From Allobrachymonas denitrificans DSM 15123 (GTDB lineage: Bacteria > Pseudomonadota > Gammaproteobacteria > Burkholderiales > Burkholderiaceae_C), in NCBI RefSeq assembly GCF_900110225.1, contig NZ_FOCW01000003.1, positions 1 to 64,000 on the forward strand: a DNA stretch of 64,000 nucleotides. Reading direction: 5' to 3'. A program made the translations under genes and the position numbers. Positions 57,777 through 64,000 of the stretch are shown here, piece by piece (the stretch's first letter is position 1; the number at the start of each line of letters is the position of its first letter). Below the pieces are notes generated by a model that did not search any database, was not told where the DNA came from, and worked only from the letters and a program-made list of their open reading frames with translations.

Positions 57777-58589
57777 TTAGTGGATGCGGGCCTTGGCGCG
57801 CAGTTCGTCCTGCAGCTTGACCATATGCTGCTCGACCATGCCGTCCTTGACTTCCTGCTTGACCTGCTCGAACGGCGGCACCTGGCCATGCGCAGCAGGG
57901 CCCATGCCTGCCACGATGCGGTCGTACTCGGCCTTGGCGTCGGCATCTGACACGGGATGCTGCTTGCCGTACTGCTGGAACAGCAGGCCCATCAGCACCA
58001 TGCCGTGGGCGCCATCCATCTGGTTGCGGTATTCGGGGGTGAGTTGCAGGCCGCGCTGCACGGCTGCCTGCACCGGCGTCACGTTCTTCGCGCTCAGTTC
58101 TGCCTCCAGCTTGCCCACCTGTTGCTCGGCCAGGTCATCCTTCACCTGTTGCTTCACCTGCTCGAAGGGCGGTACCTGTTCCTTGGCGGCAGGGTCCAGT
58201 CCGGCGACGATCTTGTCGTATTCCGCCTTGGCGGCTGCGTCCGATACCGGGTTCTGCTTGCGGTACTGCTCGGCCAGCAGGCCCGACAGGATCATGCTGC
58301 GCGCACCCTCCATCTGCTGGCGGTATTCCGGCGTGCGATGCAGGCCACGCTGTTCGGCCACCTGCACCATCACGGCATCACCGATCAGCTTCTGGCGGAC
58401 CTGTTCCTCCATGCCGGTGGGCAGCGGCTGTCCCATTTGGGCGGCGCGTTCCTTCATGCTGGCCATTACGGCATCGAAACGGGCCTTGGGAAGGGGTTTT
58501 CCATTGACGATGGCCAGGTTCTGGGCATGGCTGGCAGCGGAAGCAGCGAGCAGCAGGGTGCCGATCAGGGCAGAAAGACGGAAGGACAT
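57777..58589 (-). CDS. SurA-like secreted chaperone with duplicated helical module, no parvulin domain
   Basis: A 270-aa protein with a signal peptide (LIGTLLLAASAASHAQ, cleavage after residue 23). The AIVNGKPLPKARFDAVMASM start is that of SurA/PrsA-type peptidyl-prolyl isomerases of this group. However, the parvulin domain expected near residues 130-220 is absent. Residues about 74-168 and 173-266 are two copies of one module (for example RTPEYRQQMEGARSMIL / LTPEYRNQMDGAHGMVL; KAEYDKIVAGLDPAA / KAEYDRIVAGMGPAA). Probably a periplasmic holdase-type chaperone without isomerase activity. It is 31 bp downstream of bolA on the same strand. Confidence 0.8.
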   Translation of the reverse strand: MSFRLSALIGTLLLAASAASHAQNLAIVNGKPLPKARFDAVMASMKERAAQMGQPLPTGMEEQVRQKLIGDAVMVQVAEQRGLHRTPEYRQQMEGARSMILSGLLAEQYRKQNPVSDAAAKAEYDKIVAGLDPAAKEQVPPFEQVKQQVKDDLAEQQVGKLEAELSAKNVTPVQAAVQRGLQLTPEYRNQMDGAHGMVLMGLLFQQYGKQHPVSDADAKAEYDRIVAGMGPAAHGQVPPFEQVKQEVKDGMVEQHMVKLQDELRAKARIH

Positions 58590-58619
58590 GGTGAAAACTC
58601 GCTAGTCAAACAGGCTGCT

Positions 58620-58895
58620 TCAGTCGCGCACGATTTCGATGGCGAGCGCATGCAGCCCGGCAGTGATTTCTTGTTGCAGTGCATCATACACAAGCCGGTG
58701 GCAGGCCACGCGCGTCTTGCCCGAAAAAGCCGGCGCGGCAATGCGCACGCGGAAGTGTGTACCGTAGCCCAGGCCATTGGCGCCGGCGTGGCCGGCATGG
58801 TGGCCGCTTTCGTCGATGACTTCCAGCCGGGTCGGTTGCAGGGCCTGCTCGAGACGGGATTGCAGCAGCGCTGCGGTCGGAATGGAGGGGGTCAT
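58620..58895 (-). CDS. bolA: BolA-family protein
   Basis: A 91-aa BolA/IbaG-type protein. The motif EVIDESGHHAGHAGANGLGYGTHFRVRI carries the conserved His used for [2Fe-2S] sharing with monothiol glutaredoxins, and FSGKTRVACHRLVYDAL contains the C-terminal helix with His. It lies 63 bp downstream of yciB and 30 bp upstream of the SurA-like gene, a conserved yciB-bolA-peptidylprolyl isomerase order in Comamonadaceae-like genomes as I recall it. Confidence 0.93.
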   Translation of the reverse strand: MTPSIPTAALLQSRLEQALQPTRLEVIDESGHHAGHAGANGLGYGTHFRVRIAAPAFSGKTRVACHRLVYDALQQEITAGLHALAIEIVRD

Positions 58896-58958
58896 GGGAT
58901 GTTTCCTGAAAGGAAAAGGCCTGCAGCGCAGGCAGGCCCGGAAAAGGGAATGCGAGCT

Positions 58959-59498
58959 TCAGCGCGAGAGCTTGTCGCCTTGCCAGTGACGGGAGATGTA
59001 CACGCCCTGGCCCACGAGAAAGATCAGCGGGAAGACATAGCCCCAGAGCTTGAAGTTCACCCACTGCTCGGTACTGAAGTACACGGCCACATAGGCGTTG
59101 ATGGTGGCCATGAACAGACAGTAGCCGATCCAGGCAATCGTCAGGCGATGCCATACCGGCTGCGGCAGGATGAGTTGCGTGCCCAGCATCAGTTGCAGCA
59201 CGTTCTTGCGCATGCCCCACAGGGCCACGGCCAGGGCCAGCGCCATGGCTCCGTATAGCACGGTCGGTTTCCACTTGATGAAGCGTTCGTCCTGCAGCAC
59301 CAGTGTGAGCGTGCCGAAGATCAGGATCAGCGCCAGCGTCACCTTGTGCATGGTGCTGAGCTTGCGATCAATGAAATAGAGAATGGCCATCTGCGCCGTT
59401 GTAGCGGCCATGAGTACCCCGGTGGCAACGTAGATGCCATACAGCTTGTAGGCTGCGAAGAACAGGATGATGGGGAGAAAGTCGAGCAGTTGTTTCAT
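58959..59498 (-). CDS. yciB: Inner membrane protein YciB (IspZ, septation protein A)
   Basis: A 179-aa membrane protein with five helices. [21 protein letters not shown] and [19 protein letters not shown] are hallmarks, as is the C-terminal [21 protein letters not shown]. The E. coli protein takes part in cell-envelope and division-site maintenance. ATG 59498. First gene of the yciB-bolA-SurA-like run. Confidence 0.95.
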   Translation of the reverse strand: MKQLLDFLPIILFFAAYKLYGIYVATGVLMAATTAQMAILYFIDRKLSTMHKVTLALILIFGTLTLVLQDERFIKWKPTVLYGAMALALAVALWGMRKNVLQLMLGTQLILPQPVWHRLTIAWIGYCLFMATINAYVAVYFSTEQWVNFKLWGYVFPLIFLVGQGVYISRHWQGDKLSR

Positions 59499-59575
59499 CG
59501 GCAGCCATTATGCGGCCTGCGCGCGTGGTAAGCGCACGGGCCATGCGGGCGCAAGGGGATTGGGAGTCGATGTCC

Positions 59576-60022
59576 TCAGGGATATTGGGGATCCACGTCC
59601 TGGCTGGGCTCTCCCAACGGCACGAACTCGAGCGAGGCCGAGTTGATGCAGTAGCGGTCGCCGGTGGGTGCCGGGCCGTCGGGGAAGACGTGGCCCAGAT
59701 GCGCGCCGCAGTTGCTGCACAGCACTTCGGTGCGCTGCATGCCGTGGCTGCTGTCGTCACGCGTCACCACGGCTTCGGCGCTGATCGGCTGGTAGTAGCT
59801 GGGCCAGCCGCAGCCGGCATCGAATTTGGTGGCGCTGGCAAACAGCGCTTGGTCGCAGCAGATGCAACGGTACACGCCTTCGGCGAAATGGTCGGCGTAG
59901 ATGCCGGTGAAGGGATGTTCGGTGGCGGCAAAGCGCGTCACCTGCATGGCAACCGGCTCGGCATTCTTGGCATTGAGCACGGCTTCCCATTCGATCGGGG
60001 TTTTCTGGACCGGAAATTCCAT
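59576..60022 (-). CDS. msrB: Methionine-R-sulfoxide reductase MsrB
   Basis: Reduces R-methionine sulfoxide in proteins. It is 148 aa. Zinc CxxC pairs are CICCDQALF and [11 protein letters not shown]; the catalytic Cys is in [13 protein letters not shown], and [11 protein letters not shown] is conserved. A resolving Cys is less clear. ATG 60022 after AAGGAGACACGTC. It lies 77 bp upstream of yciB on the same strand. Confidence 0.96.
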   Translation of the reverse strand: MEFPVQKTPIEWEAVLNAKNAEPVAMQVTRFAATEHPFTGIYADHFAEGVYRCICCDQALFASATKFDAGCGWPSYYQPISAEAVVTRDDSSHGMQRTEVLCSNCGAHLGHVFPDGPAPTGDRYCINSASLEFVPLGEPSQDVDPQYP

Positions 60023-60163
60023 GACGTGTCTCCTTGTTGTGTGGGGCACAGTGCCCGCATGGGGCTGAGTGTAGAGGGTTTTGATGACGGCTTGCCCGCC
60101 AAGGGGTTTGCCTGCGGTAACCATCCGTGAGCGGCCTTGGCAAGGGCAGGTGCTGTCACACGG

Positions 60164-61639
60164 TCACGACGAGCAGCTGACGCAGATACCCGAAGCCCAG
60201 TCGGGCGGCAGGCCTGCGTAGGCGTGCGTATCCCAGCGCGTGTCATAGGGCGTCGTGCAGGCCTCCAGCAGATTCCGCACTTCGGAGAAATCGCCTTTTT
60301 CGGCGGCGGCAATCGCGTTCTGGCACAGATAGTTGCGTGGCACCACGGCCGGGTTGGCGCGCAGCATGGCCGCGCCGGTGTCCGGCAGGCCATGTTCATC
60401 CAGCGCGCGCAGGTAGTCGGTGAACCATGAGTCGAGCGCATCGCGACGCATGAGCAGGTCGCGGACCCCGTCAAAGCTGCTGCGGCCCTCGGCCACGGCG
60501 AGGGACAGGCGTCGCCAGAACAGCGTGAAGTCTGCCTGGTTCACGCTGAGCTGCATGAGCAGGGGCTGCATCAATTCCGAAGCAGCGGTGCTGTCCTGCA
60601 GTCCCAGCTTGGCTGCCCAGCAGGCGGCCTGGCTTTCTGCCAGCCGCGTGGGGTACACGTCCACGGCGGCCTTGGCGTCATCCACTTCGCCGATCAGGGG
60701 TAGCAGGGCCTGACCGAGCGCATACAGGTTCCAGTAGGCCACATCGGGCTGCCGGTCGTAGGCATAGCGCCCGCGCTCGTCGCTGTGGTTGCAGATATGG
60801 CCCGGATCGTAGGCGTCCAGAAACTGGTAGGGGCCGTAGTCGATGGTGAGCGCCAGCATGCTCATGTTGTCGGTGTTCATCACGCCATGGCAGAAGCCGA
60901 TGGCCTGCCACTGTGCGATCAAATCTGCAGTTCCTTCGGCAACGGCACGCAACAGGGCGGCATAGGGATTGGGTGCCTGTCGGCAGTGAGGGTAATGCTG
61001 CCCGATCACGTAATCGGCCAGCGTGCGCAGCGGAATATCCTGCTGGCGCGAGGCAAAGTGTTCGAAATGACCGAAACGGATGAAGCTGGGGGCAAAGCGC
61101 GTGACCACGGCGGCAGTTTCCACCTGTTCGCGGTAGACCGGATCGCGCGAACCGGTCAGGCACAGCGCGCGCGTTGTGGGGATGCCGAGCGCCTGCATGG
61201 CCTCGGACGCGATGAATTCGCGGATCGACGAGCGCAATACGGCACGGCCGTCCCCCATGCGGGAATAGGGCGTCAGGCCGCTGCCCTTGAGCTGGATTTC
61301 CTGCAGCGTGCCATCCGCGGCGGGCAGGGTGCCCAGCGTCAGGGCGCGGCCATCGCCCAGCTGCCCGGCCCACACTCCAAACTGGTGGCCGCTGTAGACG
61401 CTGGCCCAGGGCCGCGCACCCTCCGGCAGGGCATTGCCGGAAAACAGCTTGAGCGCATCTTCCTGGGCCAGCCAGGCTTCGTCCAGACCGAGGTAGTCGG
61501 CGGCGGCCGGGCTATGCGCAATCCAGTGCGGGCGTGTCAGCGGCACCGGGTTGAGAAAGGTGACAAAGGCTTCGCCCAAGGCACCCAGGCCGGGCTGCCA
61601 GTGAGAATGCGAAGGGGTAGGGGACGCTTGCTCGGACAT
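60164..61639 (-). CDS. selO: Protein adenylyltransferase SelO (YdiU)
   Basis: Pseudokinase-fold enzyme that transfers AMP to Ser/Thr/Tyr residues of target proteins. It is 491 aa. GHQFGVWAGQLGDGRALTLG, LKGSGLTPYSRMGDGRAVLRSSIREF, the CHGVMNTDNMSMLALTIDYGPYQFLD block (catalytic/metal Asn, Asp) are intact. The C-terminus ends CVSCSS, a CxxC redox motif that corresponds to CxxU in eukaryotic SelO. ATG 61639. It is 141 bp from msrB; SelO is linked to redox homeostasis, so their proximity is functionally reasonable. Confidence 0.95.
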   Translation of the reverse strand: MSEQASPTPSHSHWQPGLGALGEAFVTFLNPVPLTRPHWIAHSPAAADYLGLDEAWLAQEDALKLFSGNALPEGARPWASVYSGHQFGVWAGQLGDGRALTLGTLPAADGTLQEIQLKGSGLTPYSRMGDGRAVLRSSIREFIASEAMQALGIPTTRALCLTGSRDPVYREQVETAAVVTRFAPSFIRFGHFEHFASRQQDIPLRTLADYVIGQHYPHCRQAPNPYAALLRAVAEGTADLIAQWQAIGFCHGVMNTDNMSMLALTIDYGPYQFLDAYDPGHICNHSDERGRYAYDRQPDVAYWNLYALGQALLPLIGEVDDAKAAVDVYPTRLAESQAACWAAKLGLQDSTAASELMQPLLMQLSVNQADFTLFWRRLSLAVAEGRSSFDGVRDLLMRRDALDSWFTDYLRALDEHGLPDTGAAMLRANPAVVPRNYLCQNAIAAAEKGDFSEVRNLLEACTTPYDTRWDTHAYAGLPPDWASGICVSCSS

Positions 61640-61853
61640 GGCCCGATTGTGCGGGAGCGGCCAAGTCCGTGGTAGTGGTCGGGCCATTTTCCGGGCTGCA
61701 TTTATGGTCACCTGCTGGTGAGGGACGCGTTCCTGGACGGTGCCTGCGGGCTGGAGGAAATTCCGTGGTCCATGAAACTCCGTACGGGCGTTCACATTTT
61801 TGCTGGCACAATGGCCTGCGAGAAAGTACAACCATCGACACAAGGAGAAATCA

Positions 61854-63479
61854 ATGCTGGGCCTGATGCAGAACCAACCGCTGCTGCAATCGTCGCTGAT
61901 CGAATTTGCAGCCGCCAACCATGGCGATACCGAGATCGTGTCGCGCCGTGTGGAAGGGGACATTCACCGCTACACCTGGGCCGATGCAGCGCGCCGCGCC
62001 CGCCAGCTGGCCCATGCGCTCGATGGTATGGGCCTGGCTGCCGATGCCCGCGTGGGCACGCTGGCCTGGAACGGCTACCGCCACCTCGAGCTGTACTACG
62101 GCGTGAGCGGCACCGGCCGCATCATCCACACCATCAACCCGCGCCTGCATCCCGAGCAGATGGCCTGGATCGTCAACCACGCCGAAGACGAGGCCCTGTG
62201 CTTCGACATGAGTTTTCTGCCGCTGGTACAGCAGATCCACAGCCACTGCACTACCGTCAAGCGCTGGGTCGCCCTGTGCGATGCCGACAAGCTGCCCGCC
62301 GACAGCGGCATTCCGAATCTGACCAGCTACGAAGCGCTGATCGCCAACCAGAACACCGCCTACGACTGGCCGCAGCTTGACGAGAACACCGCCAGCGGCC
62401 TGTGCTACACCAGCGGCACCACCGGCAACCCCAAGGGCGCGCTGTATTCGCACCGTTCCAACATCCTGCACGCCTATGCGGCGGTGATGCCCGACGCCAT
62501 GGCGCTGAGCTCGCGCGATGCCGTCATGCCCGTGGTGCCCATGTTCCACGTCAATGCCTGGGGCACACCCTTCAGCATGGCCATGACCGGCTGCAAGGTG
62601 GTCTTCCCCGGCCCGCAGCTGGATGGCAAGTCGCTGTATGAACTGATCGAAGCCGAGCAAGTCACCTTCAGCGCCGGCGTGCCCACCATCTGGCAGATGC
62701 TGCTGATGCACGTGCAATCCAAGGGCCTGCGCTTCAGCAGCCTGAACCGCACCGTCATCGGCGGCTCCGCCTGCCCGCCGGCCATGATCGATGCCTTTGC
62801 CGACCTGGGCGTTCGCGTGATCCACGCCTGGGGCATGACCGAGCTCTCGCCGCTGGGAGCGCTCAGCACGCTCAAGCTCAAGAACGAGTCGCTGCCAGCC
62901 GACGAGAAGCGCCGTCTGCTCGCCAAGCAGGGCCGGCCGATTTTCGGCGTGGACCTGAAAATCATCGACGAGAACGGCGAGGATCTGCCGCATGATGGCA
63001 CCACCTACGGCAACCTGATGGCACGCGGCAACTGGGTGATCGAGCGCTACTTCCGCTTCGACAAGTCGGCAGTCATCGATGGCGGCTGGTTCCACACCGG
63101 CGACGTGGCCACCATCGACCCGGACGCCTTCATGCAGATCACCGACCGCAGCAAGGACGTGATCAAGTCCGGAGGCGAATGGATCAGCTCCATCGACGTC
63201 GAGAACATCGCCATGGGCCATCCCGCAGTCGCCATGGCGGCCTGCATCGGCATGCCCCACCCGAAGTGGGACGAGCGCCCCATCGCCGTGGTGGCGCTCA
63301 AGCCGGATGCGCAACTCACGCGTGAGGAACTGCTGGCCTTCTACGAAGGCAAGCTGGCCAAGTGGCAGATTCCGGACGACGTGGTGTTTGTCGATGCCAT
63401 CCCGCTCGGCGCCACCGGCAAGATGCTCAAGATCAAGGTGCGCCAGATGCTGGGGGATTACAAACTGCCGGATCTGTAA
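61854..63479 (+). CDS. Acyl-CoA ligase (fatty-acid/3-methylmercaptopropionyl-CoA type)
   Basis: A 541-aa ANL-superfamily adenylating enzyme. P-loop-like A3 [19 protein letters not shown]5 [13 protein letters not shown]7 [19 protein letters not shown]8 [20 protein letters not shown], and the catalytic lysine near the end in [14 protein letters not shown]. It is of the group annotated as medium/long-chain acyl-CoA or DMSP-pathway MMPA-CoA ligases; substrate cannot be fixed. ATG 61854 after CAAGGAGAAATCA. It stands alone, divergent from selO. Confidence 0.92.
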   Translation: MLGLMQNQPLLQSSLIEFAAANHGDTEIVSRRVEGDIHRYTWADAARRARQLAHALDGMGLAADARVGTLAWNGYRHLELYYGVSGTGRIIHTINPRLHPEQMAWIVNHAEDEALCFDMSFLPLVQQIHSHCTTVKRWVALCDADKLPADSGIPNLTSYEALIANQNTAYDWPQLDENTASGLCYTSGTTGNPKGALYSHRSNILHAYAAVMPDAMALSSRDAVMPVVPMFHVNAWGTPFSMAMTGCKVVFPGPQLDGKSLYELIEAEQVTFSAGVPTIWQMLLMHVQSKGLRFSSLNRTVIGGSACPPAMIDAFADLGVRVIHAWGMTELSPLGALSTLKLKNESLPADEKRRLLAKQGRPIFGVDLKIIDENGEDLPHDGTTYGNLMARGNWVIERYFRFDKSAVIDGGWFHTGDVATIDPDAFMQITDRSKDVIKSGGEWISSIDVENIAMGHPAVAMAACIGMPHPKWDERPIAVVALKPDAQLTREELLAFYEGKLAKWQIPDDVVFVDAIPLGATGKMLKIKVRQMLGDYKLPDL

Positions 63480-63529
63480 TGCCAGGGGGGCGTGCCGTCT
63501 CTTGAAGGGAGTGCGGCGCGCTACCTGCC

Positions 63530-63561
63530 AAGAGAAAACAGCCATGCATGTGCATGGCTGT
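63530..63561 (-). terminator. Hairpin/terminator between the ligase and last gene
   Basis: ACAGCCATGCA-TG-TGCATGGCTGT is a perfect 11-bp inverted repeat (63538-63561). On the minus strand it is followed by TTTTCTCTT, so it fits as the intrinsic terminator of the basic protein gene; on the plus strand there is no T-run. Confidence 0.65.
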
Positions 63562-63622
63562 ACGTCTTGTGGCGCGGCATGGCGGGGCGCACAGGAGCGC
63601 CGCTCCCGCCATGCAGACAGCA

Positions 63623-64000
63623 TCAATCGCGATGCGGGTTGCCGCGGCCGCGATCCCAGCCGATCTGCTTGCCCTGGCCTTGGTTGCCACGCTCCCAGCC
63701 CTTGTGGCGACGGTCATCGTCGCGACGGGCCTTTTCGTAGTCCTTCTGGTTGCGCCGCATTTCCTTGCGCTCGCGCTTGTCGTCATAGCGGTCATCGCGA
63801 TCAACCACCACGACCGGACGGTGCACCACCACCGGCTCGCGCACCATCACGCGCTCGCCAGGACGATGGATGGCATAGGCGCGCGGCGAGGCCACGTTCA
63901 CGAAATACACCGGACGGCTGCAGGCGTTGTAGCGGCTGCAGTGCTTGTCCCACTTCTTGCGGTGGCCCGGAGGAACGTAGAGATACATCGGGTCGTACCT
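63623..64000 (-). CDS. Basic hypothetical protein, 5' end beyond window
   Basis: The frame is open to the right edge: the first four codons in the window (RYDP) precede an internal Met at 63988, so the true start lies outside. The visible part has YVPPGHRKKWDKHCSRYNACSRPVYFV, a pattern seen in small secreted proteins of Burkholderiales, then VMVREPVVVHRPVVVVDRD and a very basic/acidic Arg-Lys-Asp-Gly-rich tail (KRERKEMRRNQKDYEKARRD...GNPHRD). No enzymatic motif. A signal peptide would be expected upstream. Function unknown. Confidence 0.7.
   Translation of the reverse strand, partial: RYDPMYLYVPPGHRKKWDKHCSRYNACSRPVYFVNVASPRAYAIHRPGERVMVREPVVVHRPVVVVDRDDRYDDKRERKEMRRNQKDYEKARRDDDRRHKGWERGNQGQGKQIGWDRGRGNPHRD

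Overview
The window reads as a chromosomal segment of a GC-rich betaproteobacterium of the Burkholderiales, most likely family Comamonadaceae and close to Comamonas. The grounds are the block ilvB-ilvN-ilvC-psd-pssA-leuA, the gmk-rpoZ-spoT/yicC arrangement, the bpt/aat N-end-rule transferases, and a phenol/catechol meta-cleavage cluster laid out like the Comamonas aph and Pseudomonas dmp systems. This is inferred from protein recognition; no rRNA or tRNA gene was seen.

Left edge (1-1420): the right end of an IS3-family element abuts a 59-bp integron attC site, one AT-richer orphan cassette gene, and the first half of a second attC. It looks like a cassette remnant with no integrase in view. 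1423-9946: a methyltransferase, ynfA, and a split thiamine locus (thiO, thiC behind a TPP riboswitch, divergent thiS-thiG), then greB, an NTF2-like protein, a CopD-like protein and a PaiB-like protein. 9954-25902: housekeeping genes spoT, rpoZ, gmk, yicC, rph, rdgB, hemW, a Fur-family regulator, a FemAB/GNAT-like protein, a membrane protein/GTPase pair (DUF2868/DUF3482) with an in-frame hexanucleotide repeat, nadE, glnB, a LOG protein, dgkA and an RDD protein.

26404-33465: branched-chain amino-acid and phospholipid synthesis. leuA is preceded by a classical leucine leader peptide and attenuator.

33684-48985: a phenol catabolic island. A two-gene regulatory operon (phenol-sensing XylR/DmpR-type protein, then GntR repressor) diverges from a multicomponent phenol hydroxylase operon (dmpKLMNOP). 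A second operon follows (dmpQ, dmpB, a GlcG/HbpS-like gene, dmpC, dmpE, dmpF, dmpG, dmpH, dmpI), converting catechol to pyruvate and acetyl-CoA. No dmpD hydrolase gene is present. The most unusual feature is the regulator: its phenol pocket and zinc ligands are intact, but its AAA+ domain lacks GAFTGA and the Walker B acidic pair. The two operon promoters share a composite block with identical internal spacing (TAGGGRCTTTCCC, 3 bp, AATATCGAGATT, 26 bp, TAGAAT), and each has an upstream palindrome resembling a DmpR-family site. This suggests a non-canonical, possibly sigma54-independent, control system.

49242-64000: a PBP7-type peptidase with a very long charged N-terminal region, an IclR regulator, bpt and aat flanking ung plus a GNAT gene, an Excalibur-domain secreted protein, rlhA, a SurA-like protein in which a duplicated helical module stands where the parvulin domain is expected, bolA, yciB, msrB, selO, an acyl-CoA ligase and a truncated basic secreted protein at the right edge.
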